Positions 36,060 to 48,850 of a stretch of DNA of 64,000 nucleotides are shown here, one piece after another. This DNA comes from Medicago truncatula (Eukaryota > Streptophyta > Magnoliopsida > Fabales > Fabaceae). Position numbers and translations under genes: made by a program. Where the stretch lies: positions 37,347,832 through 37,411,831 of the forward strand of contig NC_053046.1 in the NCBI RefSeq assembly GCF_003473485.1, in the 5' to 3' direction. The notes under the pieces were generated by a model that had not been told where the DNA came from, did no database searches, and was given only the letters and a program-made list of their open reading frames with translations. Positions within the stretch are counted from its first letter, which is position 1. Each line of letters starts with the position of its first letter.

Positions 36060-36930
36060 TAATTTTTTTTTTGGTTACAAAGCTAACGGGAAAACAAATA
36101 ACAAAAACAAATAGAAAAAGAAAAAGCTGTTAAGAAGCTAACTACTCCCGAAGGTAAAAGGTGTCAACGACATCACTTCTAAAAAGGTCAAAGAGACTAT
36201 ATCAGAGGGTGAGTTATGAAGAACAACACCATCATCAAATGAGGCTCCAAGCTGTGCCATGAAATTAGCGCACCAGTTCCCCTCTATGAAACTGTGAGAA
36301 ACCTTAATATTACTTTGAAGAAGCAATTGTTTTATGTTTTGAAGAAGAACCGCATAAACATGGTATCTCAACGGGGCCATTAAGAAGATATATGCAAACA
36401 AGAGAATCATAATAACAAGCTAACTCCGTATAACCCAAATCCTCAGTCATGACCAAACCATGCTATATGAAAGAAAGTTCAGCTAGCATAATATCGTTTG
36501 AGTTTGGAAGAAAATCAGAAAACCTGCAAGAAACAACCTGAATTATTTCGCAAAACCCCTCCAAACCCTGTTATAAGAGGAGTACCATGACAAATACAAT
36601 CAACATTCAGAATAACACAAGAGAGATTATTGTTGTTCCATTTGACATATCGATTGACAGTAGTAACATGAGCAGTGGGAGAAAAGTTGTTTGTTATTAC
36701 CTCAATCGAATGCTTTATGCTACAAATAAGTCGACGAAGAGACCAAGTTTCGCCTCTCGAACACATAAGGTTTTGATGGTCATACACGTCATTGGGAGAG
36801 AAGAACTCATAATTAGTGAAGCCTAATTGATGCCATATCCTAAGGCAAAAGCTGCAGTCTCGGATACAGTGAAGAAAAATTTCGTTTTGAAGACTGCAAC
36901 GAGAACAAGTAGTAGAAGGAGCTTTGGCTC
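36060..36930 (-). pseudogene. LINE 3' remnant (zf-RVT plus RNase H-like domain)
   Basis: From about 36920 the minus strand reads CSRCSLQNEIFLHCIRDCSF (zinc-binding zf-RVT). It continues to LNVDCICHGTPLITGFGGVL (RNase H start pattern LNxDGxxxGNPGxxGxGGVLR), then SHSFIEGNWCANFMAQLGAS (end of the RNase H-like domain), and finishes in an A-rich tail near 36061. Frames are broken. It is distinct from the 34178 LINE because both contain a zf-RVT. Confidence 0.8.
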
Positions 36931-36999
36931 AAGTTTAATTTTGCTCAAGTTTTATTTGTTTAAGAAGTGACCCAATAACACATGTTAAAAAATTAATGG

Positions 37000-38200
37000 A
37001 AATGTTAACTAGTGTTCCCGAACACCAGTTAACATCCTTGAAAGTGGTGTATTCAACATCTTTGAAAGCATGCAAAAGGATTACATCTTTGAAAGTTTGA
37101 AACTGTTTTTAAAGTTTAAAAATTGTTTTTTAACACAACTTTTTTTAGTTGTTTTTATAATTTCTTAGCAAGTGTTTAGAAGATATGTTAGCAAGACATA
37201 GATATAATAACCCATTTAAGTTGACCTGAGGACGTTGATTTAAAACTTTGGAGTATCCATCTCTTCAAACTCTTAGGTAATGACAATCATATCACATTAT
37301 ATTTATTTGGCTCAGAAAGTAGAATAAAAGTTCCCAAGATTGAGACTTGAGAGTGTTAATTTTCTTTAGACAAGTTTTTAGTCTTACGGTGAACAAAGTT
37401 GTAATTGATTGTGAGAGAGACCATTACACTCTCAATAATAGTAAATGGTATTAGTTAATAGTTAGGCTTAACTACTTAAGTGCACAAAATAGCGTGATTG
37501 TTTTCTTAATTAAACAACATAAGGTGGGGCTATGGAAGATTCGTTACATACTTGTAGTTGCTAAACTTCAAACATTCCAAAAATGTGTAATTTTTTTCTA
37601 GCATGCAAGCATGGCTTTCACTTTCTAATTGTCAAAAAGCAAGCAAAAGAATTGAACTAGTCTTTTGCCAGCTAGCTGCTGTTTAACATTCAGTATCAAT
37701 TTATATTAAATTAAGATAAAAGTTTCAAACATAAATATTGTTTTAAATGTACTTTTCATCATTATATATATTTTTTTATGAACATTGTATATTTATTTTT
37801 ATAAAGTAAAAATAGTTCAAAATCGAGTTTGCATATATACACTAGTCGATACATATATGAGTAGTTGAGCAATGCAAGGAGGTCTCATCTCCACCACGAA
37901 AGACACATCTAATATATATAGCATAAAAGAAAATTAAATTAGAGATTTTAATTTTTGATTATTTTCATAATTTCAACGCATTTTAACAAAATGATTTGAC
38001 TCGAATAGTTTGTGAGCTTTAAGCAGAAATTATTTAAAAGAACCTAAATTTAAATTTTGACTAGCTATTGATTAAATTTTAATTAACTTTTTAATCAATT
38101 TCTGGACAATCAAAGTCTCTTTCTTCATTGAATTGGAATGTTAAGATCTAAACAAAACTTTCTACACCTTTTAGTTATATCCTCCAAAATATAATATTAT
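37000..38200. other. intergenic; one palindrome noted
   Basis: GTTAACTAGTGTTCCCGAAC followed by ACCAGTTAAC at 37005-37034 is a near-perfect hairpin. Otherwise AT-rich with no gene. Confidence 0.4.
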
Positions 38201-38207
38201 TTTTGAA

Positions 38208-38500
38208 AATGCTAACTTGTGCCTTTAAGATACAAGTTAATGAATTAAAAGTAAAAATATTTTGTTGTAATTAATGCATTTGTATTTAATTTTTTTACTT
38301 TTGATTAATTGCATATACAAAGTTTAAGAAAATGTTTCTATTTTTGGATAGATTAACATGTGTCCTTAAGACACAAGTTAATGAGTCAAAAGTAGGGATA
38401 TTTTGTTGTGATTAATGCATTTGATTTTTTTTTTTTTTACTTTTTATTAATTGAATACACAAAATTTAAAAGAATGTTTTTTTTTTGGTAGCTTAACATG
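38208..38500. repeat. two tandem copies of a roughly 143-bp repeat
   Basis: Both copies run from CTAAC.TGTG(C/T)C.TTAAGA.ACA through AAAGTA..ATATTTTGTTGT to TTTAA.A.AATGTTT. A third start (TTAACATGTGTCCATAAGAC) follows the hAT insertion at 38790. Confidence 0.75.
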
Positions 38501-38789
38501 CAGGGCCGTCCCTGAGAATTCGGAGGCTCGGCTCTGGGAATGAAAAGAGGTCAGTGATAAAATCAAAACGTTTTTTTTTAAAAGAGCGATGTTCTATTTA
38601 TATTTTTTAAAATATAAATACAAGGTGCCGTATATATGCGGTACACCCAGAGGTGAAAATGACTACCGTATACATGAGAAACCTCCACCTAACACCAAAA
38701 TTAATCATGAGGAACCCCCACTCTTGAGGCCCATCCTTGAGGGAGGCCCAACTCGTTTGAGCTGTTTGCACCCCCTCAGGGACGCCCTG
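38501..38789. mobile_element. non-autonomous hAT element, 289 bp
   Basis: Inverted ends CAGGGCCGTCCCTGA and, from the right, CAGGGCGTCCCTGAG. The perfect 8-bp duplication TTAACATG lies at 38493-38500 and 38790-38797. Non-coding. Confidence 0.92.
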
Positions 38790-39238
38790 TTAACATGTGT
38801 CCATAAGACACATGATCACCATATTATTTTTACTCATTTAATATCCTTCTTGATATTTTAATCAATCTAGGTAATTTTTACATTTAAACCAAACAGTTTT
38901 TGGATTCTTTTGGTTAAAATAAATTAAGCAGTCAAAACACTCAAACGTTTGCTTGCATGTCAATTAGATTCGATGGACGAGTTGAATTAATCATCTCATG
39001 AAAATTTCAAACACCCAATCTTAAAGTGGATAATATCATGGAACCTTAGAAGAAAAAAAGTTTACTAACTACTTGCTACCATACTTTTGACAAATCTCCG
39101 CATGCTGGTACCACTACTCTTTATTGCAAATCAACGTAGCAGGTACACTTTTTATTTAAAAATTGATTATAAAATCAAATCGAGTAAATATGATATGACA
39201 TAAATGATATATACTAATTCATCTCTTAACCATGGAAT

Positions 39239-39420
39239 TGGATTCCCGGCAGTAACTGCGTGATGCAGTTACAACTGCCAGCCGTCCGATCAAAATAAAT
39301 GTTCAAGATATTGTTTATCGTGTGAATCTGAGTTTGAAATCTGAACCGTACGATCACAAATCAACGGCCACGATCTATTACAACGTGAAACAGCAGGAAA
39401 ATTCTACAGCAGAGAAACCT
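39239..39420. repeat. dispersed repeat-like segment, class unknown
   Basis: Unusually GC-rich for the area. Contains a hairpin-like GTAACTGCGTGATGCAGTTAC and ATCAACGGCCACGATC. I recall similar words as repetitive in legumes, but ends were not found. Confidence 0.35.
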
Positions 39421-40015
39421 GATCCCTTAACCATTAAGTCTAAAGTTTAATTCTTAATTGAGTCGCCACTTGTAGAAAAAATATATGTTTAAAGATGTTT
39501 ACTCTTTAAAAGGTTATGTTAACTAGTGTCATAACGATATTCGTTAAGAATTCAAAAAGATGAAGTTTCATCTTAAAAATAACATGTTGTAGAGTTTTTT
39601 TTTTAAATTTTTTTAAGAACATGTTGTTGAGTTTAAAAACATCGACGACATAACTTCTAATAGCTTATTTTACCTAAAAAAAAGGGTCATGCTAACTTAT
39701 ACCCTTAGGACATAGATTAAGAATTCAAAAAATGGTAAATATTTATTATAAAACATTAATTTTCAATCTCTAAAAGAATAAATTAACACAGTTTCCTTGA
39801 CAAAATTTTCATTTTAAATTCTTTAACATATGCTCGCATAAGTTAGCATTTCCCAAAAGAAAATCAAACCGACTAAACCATATGACTGATTATAACATAT
39901 AGCCAAGTCAACGATGTTAGGTTAGCAAAATTAAAGGGAGAGACAAAGCACCTTGATATATTAATCTTGCATTGACAAAATTGGCAACTAAGTGAATTGG
40001 TCGCAAGAGCCCTAA

Positions 40016-40023
40016 TATAAATA
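40016..40023 (+). promoter_or_regulatory. TATA box of the peroxidase gene
   Basis: TATAAATA, 97 bp upstream of the ATG at 40120, which leaves a plausible leader of about 65-70 nt. Confidence 0.65.
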
Positions 40024-40119
40024 TGAGACACTTCTTCAGTTTCCAAACACAAACACAAACACAAATACAAAACCTTCTTAATTGTACTTTTGTACTTTAG
40101 CAATTATCTAGTTTATTAC

Positions 40120-42098
<1,979 letters not shown>

Positions 42099-42389
42099 CC
42101 TATTTAATTTTTTGTTGGACCAAATGCATGTATCTTTTTATTTATATTTAAGTCTGGACGGAGTATATTGTATTTTAATTAAGTTTTCTTGTACTTTATT
42201 TTGTTGGTCTCATGTTTCAAGTATTGTGTTTTGTCTCATTATTATTTTGATTCCAAGTGTGAATGTTGAAGGATAAAATTTCTTATATTTTAAGGTTTGT
42301 TTTAAAGGAAGTATTGAACTTCATATAATGTTGATTTAATGTAAAGTTCATTGTGACTTTCTGCTTTTATTTCTTTTCATATTTCATCA

Positions 42390-42530
42390 AATTCACCGTG
42401 AACTCCATAATTAAATTAGAAGTTACCAAGGAACTGGTTTGGTTTTAATTAGGGAGCTGCCAAATACACCGGCTAACATCTAGCATGTGAAGTGTGTGCA
42501 TTTTTTTTTTAAAAGGAAAGTGTGTGCATT
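42390..42530. repeat. segment shared with 55790-55915
   Basis: CATAATTAAATTAGAAGTTA, GGAGCTGCCAA and CATGTGAAGTGT occur in the same order here and just upstream of the second OB-fold copy. This indicates a local duplicated segment. Confidence 0.6.
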
Positions 42531-42781
42531 ATTAGAAATGTTATGATTTGCAATGGATTTAATGACAAATAAAGTTGAAGACTTGCAACTGAGATTTTAA
42601 TTTCTCCGTACTGTTGCAACCAAATTTTATTTTAGACAAATATCGTTTCATTCATTCTTTAAGAGTCATCATATATCATTTACTACAACAAAATGAAACT
42701 GTTTTCATAAAGCCAAGAAGCAACATTGGAAAAGTGCTTTTGAAATTTTCTTTCTTGCCTTGATAAAAATCGCAACATAAA

Positions 42782-44368
42782 TGCTCTTCTCTTTACAAAA
42801 ATTGCTCGCTTCCAACGAAACTTCCGAAAATACCTTCGCATGAGTTAACTTACGCAAGTTTATATCCCAGCGTGATTTAAGTCACGCCGCATGATTTAAG
42901 TTACATTCCGAACACCAGCATGACCCACGATGGTTTTAAAGACTGCATGTATTGTATTTTTTCAATTATGTTCAACCTGCTCTCAAGTCTCACCTATTGG
43001 CTCTCTCTCTCTTCCTTCTGTCTATCTTTCAACCGTCATCATCTTTCGGGCTCTCACCACCACTTGTTATAGTATCAATATCTTAATTTGTTTTTCCATC
43101 AATTTTTTTCTTCTTCTTTTGAGTAGTTCGAATTTCATCCACAAAACCACACCAAGTTCATAGTAGAAAATGGAAGTGTAAGTTTTAAGAGATAGAAGTG
43201 GTAAAATGGTACAGATGAATTTAATTTCATTTTGGGTAGTTATGAATTTCATCAACAAAGAATAAAAGGAGAAAAATATGATATGAAACAATTTTCTTTC
43301 AATTATTAATTTTTATCTGCTGAATTTCTAATCGAATGAATTATATTGATTTCTTCTTCTTCTTTTTAAATTATTTTGAAGCTTCATTTTCTTCCAATTT
43401 TGAAACCTATGGGTATTTTAGATTCTTCTTTTTGGGTTCATGTTTGCTGGTAGCAAGTTGGTGAAAGTGATGATGTTTCAACAAGGATAAAAAAATTGAA
43501 GAAGAAGAGAGGAACATAATCATGGGCGGTTTTATCAGTGGCAGATCATCAAGGAGATCCATAGGAGCCATTGCAGGTGTGCAGCCTCCAAGTTACCTAT
43601 AATTATCGTATTATCCATAATTTATCGAATGTTACGTCCGTGTTGCTGTGGATCCCTAACCCCCCGGGTTCAATCCATGCTACTCTCTTTCTTTATTTTC
43701 TATTGATAGATTCAACAAATTAAACCACCGCACCAGTCCACAATTTTACTAGTATCTTAAAACTGTTTAATATATTCTGAAAATATTTTGTTAGATTCAA
43801 CAAATTAAACCATGACACTAGTCCACAATTTTACTAGTATCTTAAAACTGTTGAATATATATTATGAAAATATTTTATCCAGACTCTACAAAATTCCTGG
43901 CTCAGCCACTGAATAGAATCTCAATGTCTCAAAAGATGAAACCTTTACATATTGTGAGGAATAAAAAAATCATGACAAATCTTCGGTTTAACTTGCAGAA
44001 TAAATGAAAAATTAACATTAAAAATAAAATAGATTTATTGAAAAAATTCATAGAGAAATTGATTTTGAAGTGAACTGAATCTGGTGGTGATTTAGGGTAT
44101 ATGGACACAGTCCTTAACAAAGATGATGAACAAAGAGGTGTATATGGAGAGGGAATATAATGGTTCAGAGTGTATACGACATGAACTGAATCTATGTTAC
44201 TACTCACGCTATTGTTCAAAATGTGACTTAAGTCACGCATGTGTTAAACCCGACGTGACTTAAGTCACGTTGGGGTATATTATACATGCGTGAGTTAACT
44301 CATGCAGAGGTACTTTCGGAAGTTTGGTTGGGAGAGAGCAATTGTTGTTGGGAGAAGAGCATTTTTCC
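42782..44368. mobile_element. 1.6-kb non-autonomous element with about 70-bp inverted ends
   Basis: The left end (ATGCTCTTCTCTTTACAAAA ... ACGAAACTTCCGAAAATACC) and the inverted right end (ATGCTCTTCTCCCAACAACA ... ACCAAACTTCCGAAAGTACC) match. Subterminal palindromes such as GTGACTTAAGTCACG and GCATGAGTTAACTTACGC place it with the 20969 element. No transposase frame found; no clear target duplication. A second, nested element is probable at 43536-43911. Confidence 0.65.
43536..43911. mobile_element. possible nested hAT-like fragment
   Basis: CAGTGGCAGATCA at the left and GGCTCAGCCACTG at the right are inverted. Contains a tandem duplication (about 43708-43876, 85-bp period) of a segment with ATTCAACAAATTAAACCA and AATTTTACTAGTATCTTAAA. 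No 8-bp duplication verified. Confidence 0.4.
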
Positions 44369-44419
44369 ATATCACACCACTCACTATCCAATTTTTTAAA
44401 TGGGCCAGTTTTGAGGCGT

Positions 44420-45490
44420 GCTGCTATTTACACCCCTGTAGTTTGAGAAATGATATATGAACATCATTTTTGTACAACCAACAACCTTTTTGCTATTTTA
44501 TAATATTTTTTTAGTGATTTCGATTTGCGTGCTCTTCACAATATTAAAAGGTGTTGCATTAGTTGTTCAATTTTGATTGTACATATAACATTGCTCTTGT
44601 AGTTTATCACATTCAGTCTTCATTTGAGTGGGATTATGGGCATAGATTTGAATGTTGAAGACAAACAAATAACAAAGTTTGTTTTATAAAAAAAAAACAT
44701 TGTCTAAATTTTTTTTTGTTGTTTAAAAATAACGAACTTTAATTTTTCAAATAGATAACATTAATTAGTTTGATTCAAAAAGATAAGAGTACTTGAAAAA
44801 TGGTATAATTAAATAGGAATGTTAAATCCGTAGTCAAACGACAATCAAATAGGAATGCTAAATTCAAACCACACTTAAAAAAGAACGGAGGGGGTATTTG
44901 TTATATTTGTTTGAAAGATATTATATTTGTTATATTGTTGATACTATTGAAAAATATAAGTATAATTTATTACAATAAAAAAGTACAAAATATCTTTTTT
45001 TTTTTTTGAAAGAGAAAGTACACAATATCTATTATCCATCCCTATAATTTTAATCAAAATCAATATGATTTTAATTAAAATTTTAAAAAAATATTGTTTC
45101 TCCTCTCAAAAATAATAATAATACTGATTCTAATATATACATATTATCACAATAAGAAAAGTGGACAGACGACGGCACTACGTGTCCGTCTCAACACTAG
45201 TAATATTAATATATAAACGGAATAATATATTTTATTGGATTGTATTCTTTATTAATCCAATTATATCTTTTAAATTTTTTCCTATGAATACTATTTTGTT
45301 GGTGTTATTGAAAAAGATCATAAATTTATTATTTTTGTTATATTGTTTGTAAAAGATAAATATATTTTTTTAAAGGAAAAGATAAACATAGTGTTTTTAT
45401 AGGAAAAACAACCTAGTTTGTTACTTCCTTGAATAAAAAAAACCTAGTTTGTTACTATTTTTTAGGAGATAACTATTATTATTATTTTGT
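44420..45490. other. intergenic, decayed repeats
   Basis: ACGGAGGGGGTA at about 44886 resembles one Stowaway end without a partner. The rest is AT-rich and has no gene. Confidence 0.35.
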
Positions 45491-45500
45491 TACTTCCTTC

Positions 45501-45510
45501 TATATAAATA
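45501..45510 (+). promoter_or_regulatory. candidate TATA box of the first OB-fold gene
   Basis: TATATAAATA, about 110 bp upstream of the ATG at 45620, within AT-rich DNA. Confidence 0.45.
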
Positions 45511-45619
45511 TATATCTATATACTTTTATGTAGCTACAATTCGTTACAATTATTTTCGATCACTTGATTCCTTCTTCAATTGTTGCCTACTCTTTTTTGT
45601 TTTCTCAAGCGATTTGACT

Positions 45620-46003
45620 ATGGCTCCTACACCTGTGTTCATCAAGGTACACGACCTACGCCCCGAGATGGAAGACGTCAACTTGACTCTAAAAGTGCTC
45701 AATGTTAAGGATGTGTCTCGTAAGGGTAGCATGCCAGTGACTGAGTCTCTCGTCGGGGTAGAATATGATGAAACTGGCATCATCATATTCAGAGCGATCG
45801 GCGGTGATAAAATCAATCGAGTGAAAGAGGGATCAACCATTGTAGTGCGCAAGGCAAGGATACTTATGTATAAAGGTTCGATGAGACTCAGTGTTCGCAG
45901 AGCGGAAGACATAGTAGAAGCCCCGGAGCCTGCTTCCTTCATAGTCAAAGAAGATTGTAACTGGTCGCTCATTGAATTCGAGCGAGTTCAAGTTCGTTGT
46001 TAG
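45620..46003 (+). CDS. OB-fold nucleic-acid-binding protein, At4g28440-like
   Basis: Single-exon, 127 residues, starting MAPTPVFIKVHDLRPEMEDV. Landmarks are LTLKVLNVKDVS, a LVG...DETGIIIFRA strand, VKEGSTIVVRKARILMYKGS, MRLSVRRAEDIVEA and the tail VKEDCNWSLIEFERVQV. This order (LVGDETG, KxGxTxxLRNxxIxMFKGxMRL, VKEDNNLSLVEYE) fits the plant SOSS-B-like OB-fold family, presumed to bind single-stranded nucleic acid; its cellular role is poorly known. Three extra residues (VEY) split the usual LVGDETG motif. A paralogue is at 56024 with similar 3' flank (TTAACTAGGTTTTA in both), so the duplication looks fairly recent. Confidence 0.85.
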   Translation: MAPTPVFIKVHDLRPEMEDVNLTLKVLNVKDVSRKGSMPVTESLVGVEYDETGIIIFRAIGGDKINRVKEGSTIVVRKARILMYKGSMRLSVRRAEDIVEAPEPASFIVKEDCNWSLIEFERVQVRC

Positions 46004-46359
46004 TTGTTTTTGCTAATACCACTCTCTTTTTTCTTAACTAGGTTTTAAGATGATAGAATGATGTTATAGTGGTTTTCTTATAAGCTATTATTAGTATCAT
46101 AATTCTTTTTCTGCTTTTGAACTCATTTATTTATTTATTTGAAGTGGATACAAAGAACAAGGGCTATCTTTAATGGAGATTCTCCACATTGATTTTGAAT
46201 TTGATACATAAAGTGTGTTTCTGGAGACAAAAGTTTAAAATTTGTTGATGGACACGAGTTCAAGTCTTTCCCTTCCTGTAGATGCATTTTTTTTCCTTCT
46301 AAAATCATAACACCTCTATCCAAGACTTAATTTTTTTTTTTTATACTAAAACTCCTTGC

Positions 46360-46690
46360 GGCTTGCTCGACGTAAGATTTTATAACTCGAAAGTTTACCT
46401 CAACTTGTTTTACGTATATAAACTCGAATCGTAAACTCGACTTGTAAATTCATACAAGTTTGTCTAAAATTAAAATTATATAAAATTTATTATATACATG
46501 ACATACTTAAACTAACATTCCTTCAAAAAAAAATACTTAAACTAACATAATATTACAAATACGTCAATAATGTAAAATATGACATAATTGTAAAGACAAA
46601 GTATACATAACAACCATAATAAAGAGTTATGTTCAACCTGTGCATCAAAATAAAAATTTAACTTGCAAAATCATAAGATTCATAAGACTC
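46360..46690 (-). repeat. dispersed repeat, inverse of 30726-31005
   Basis: The minus strand shares GACATATTTACAATATTATA-type and TACAAGTTTACGAGTT-type sequence with intron 2 of the sororin-like gene. Type not identified; ends not defined. Confidence 0.6.
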
Positions 46691-46919
46691 TAAACCATCC
46701 AAAAAAAGCAAGTTTCACATATAAAGTTGTTAATAAAACTATCCAAAAAATAAACTAGTTAATTTCTTCAAAAGTTCAACCCTTCTAAATTTTTATAACA
46801 TTATTATCATCGATGTCTTAATCTCTAACTTAAACAAATTCTTCTCCATATGTGTTAGCCTACAATTTCTACAGGCTCATTTAATATGGTCAACATTTGG
46901 TTGACTTTCATCTTTGCAG

Positions 46920-47300
46920 GAATCGAAGGCCGCCTCATTCCAAATTGAGGGTTTCGACGAGACACAAGCCTAACATGAAGAATTCAAAGTTCAACAAGAC
47001 AAGGCCAAAGGCACGATGCCGTCGAAGTCAAGCAAAGGCAATTGAAGCGGGGAGATTCAAATCCAAACCAAAGACGGTCACTACTAAAAAAACAAAAATT
47101 AGTGAGGGAAATTTTGTGAGGGAAAATGTGAAATCCCTCTCTAATTCCGTCACTAAATTTTGCGACCATGGATTTTGTGAGGAATTTCATTTTTTCCGTC
47201 ACTAATTTCCCTCGCTAATTTTGCTTTTTCTAGTAGTGGGTTTCCTCAAGTGGGAACGTGGAGACAAGCGGTTGTCCAAGATGGAGAAAGTGCTGATCAT
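46920..47300 (+). pseudogene. unrecognised basic coding-like segment split by a miniature CACTA element
   Basis: After a good acceptor (CTTTGCAG at about 46912-46919) the frame encodes a very basic peptide (RPPHSKLRVSTRHKPNMK..., KARCRRSQAKAIEAGRFKSK) up to the transposon at 47079. Across the insertion, the frame would continue for about 17 codons to TGA. TATAAATA at about 47335 and later sequence resemble LTR or promoter DNA. No family recognised. Confidence 0.3.
47079..47238. mobile_element. miniature CACTA (En/Spm) element, 160 bp
   Basis: Starts CACTACTAAAAAAAC and ends TTTTTCTAGTAGTG. The 3-bp duplication GGT lies at 47076-47078 and 47239-47241. Subterminal GTGAGGGAAA-type repeats are in both orientations. 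Non-coding. Confidence 0.88.
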
Positions 47301-47861
47301 GGGATTAGGCTTTCACCGGTTATTTTCTTCGTGTATAAATAAGAGTTTCCCAGTAGAAAAATAGGTCGCAAATCATTTATAGAAATTCTACAACACTCAA
47401 ACTACCGGTGCATAGGAAAACGAGTTATATATAATGTATGTAAATTGATTTATTGGACCACTTTACTCTTGTGCAATGCATTTTACCTTTCCTTTAAGTT
47501 TATGCGTTTAAACTTTTACCTTTATGCATGTCTTTTCAAACCCGTCGAGAGACAGTACCCTTTTTTAAAACTCTAAAACTCGTCTTGCTCTTTAAGTAAC
47601 CTGAGTGCATTTCGTGGCCTTTTTCAAGTTGTTTTCCTCAAAACCTTTGCACAACATGTCCTGTGATTTCTAGTTCGGTCCCGCTTGTAATAATCAGAAC
47701 TAGCCCGTAGTATGCCGAAAACACCGATAAACAAGATGATAAAAGGTTTTCGATATTAGAACCACATATACGATTTGAACTCACTTCAACATTAATATCA
47801 GTACCTTATGCTCGAAAAAAGAATTAGGTTTTGAAAGAAAATGGGCCCAAAGAAAATAGGG

Positions 47862-47864
<3 letters not shown>

Positions 47865-47946
<82 letters not shown>
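47865..47946. repeat. (AT)41 microsatellite
   Basis: Pure AT dinucleotide run of about 82 bp; it generates a spurious (YI)n frame on minus. Confidence 0.97.
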
Positions 47947-47949
<3 letters not shown>

Positions 47950-48248
47950 TTTAACGTAAACTCGGTTGAGTTTATATCGAGTTTACACGAGTTTAACACG
48001 TGTTAAACTCGTCAAACATTCTGATTTTTACCAAAAAATGAGTTTACCTCTGAGTTAACGAGTTAACACTCGATTTGTGGAACACCGCTCCACAGTCCAA
48101 TCTTTACGTTTTAGATTCTATTTTTTTTTTCTTTCGAATTTGTTGTATTTCAGATTTTAAAATTTGAGGTTATTTAACGAACTAAACTAGTTTTTTTTTT
48201 TTTTATTGAAAAAGTGATTTTTACGCGTAGTTGTATGCAAACAAATTA

Positions 48249-48686
48249 GGGGTTTGTTTGTTACGGATTAAAATAAAAATGATTTTGACATAAAATAATT
48301 TAGAGATTATTTTTTAGAGATTTTATGAAAAATCAGAATCAATTTTGCGTCTGTTTACCGTAATAAAAATCATTTTTTAAAAAATAATAAATTATAGTTT
48401 GTTTTATATAACTTTTTTAAGAAGAAAATAATATATATATATTTTTTTAAAATAATCACTTTTAAGAGTATTGCATCTGCTTGTTGCTTGTTACGACTTA
48501 AAAAAAATTAGAATCTATAACAAATCTAAAAACAACTTCAAATTGAAAGCAGATTCTCAAAAAAATATTTTTTTTTAGAGGAGAGAAGGAAAATATGATT
48601 CAAAAGATTGAAAAGTAACAAACATTTGTTAAATTATTGAATGGAAAAATCATTTTTTTCTTTCTAATAAGTAACAAACAAACCCT
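48249..48686. mobile_element. Tourist/PIF-like MITE (candidate)
   Basis: GGGGTTTGTTTGTTAC on the left and GTAACAAACAAACCCT on the right are inverted, each bordered by TTA (48246-48248, 48687-48689), the PIF/Harbinger target. The interior is AT-rich. It lies about 160 bp upstream of the F-box gene. Confidence 0.65.
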
Positions 48687-48850
48687 TTATAGAAAAGCAC
48701 ACGATTCTTAAAAATCAGTTGCATCAAAAAAAAAGAAAAGCACACGATATTTGAGTGTAAAACCAACCGTCCCCAGCATCCCTCTTCCTCGAATTTGAAT
48801 ACAACTGAAAACCGTTCTGCTTCTTTAGCTGCCTCTAACCTCTTTCAGCA

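Noticed and set aside
44884..44900. Stowaway-like ACGGAGGGGGTA end
   Set aside because: No partner inverted end or second TA could be found, so no element was called.
45550..45972. 140-codon minus-strand open frame, and a similar one at 56136-56369
   Set aside because: Antisense shadows of the two OB-fold frames.
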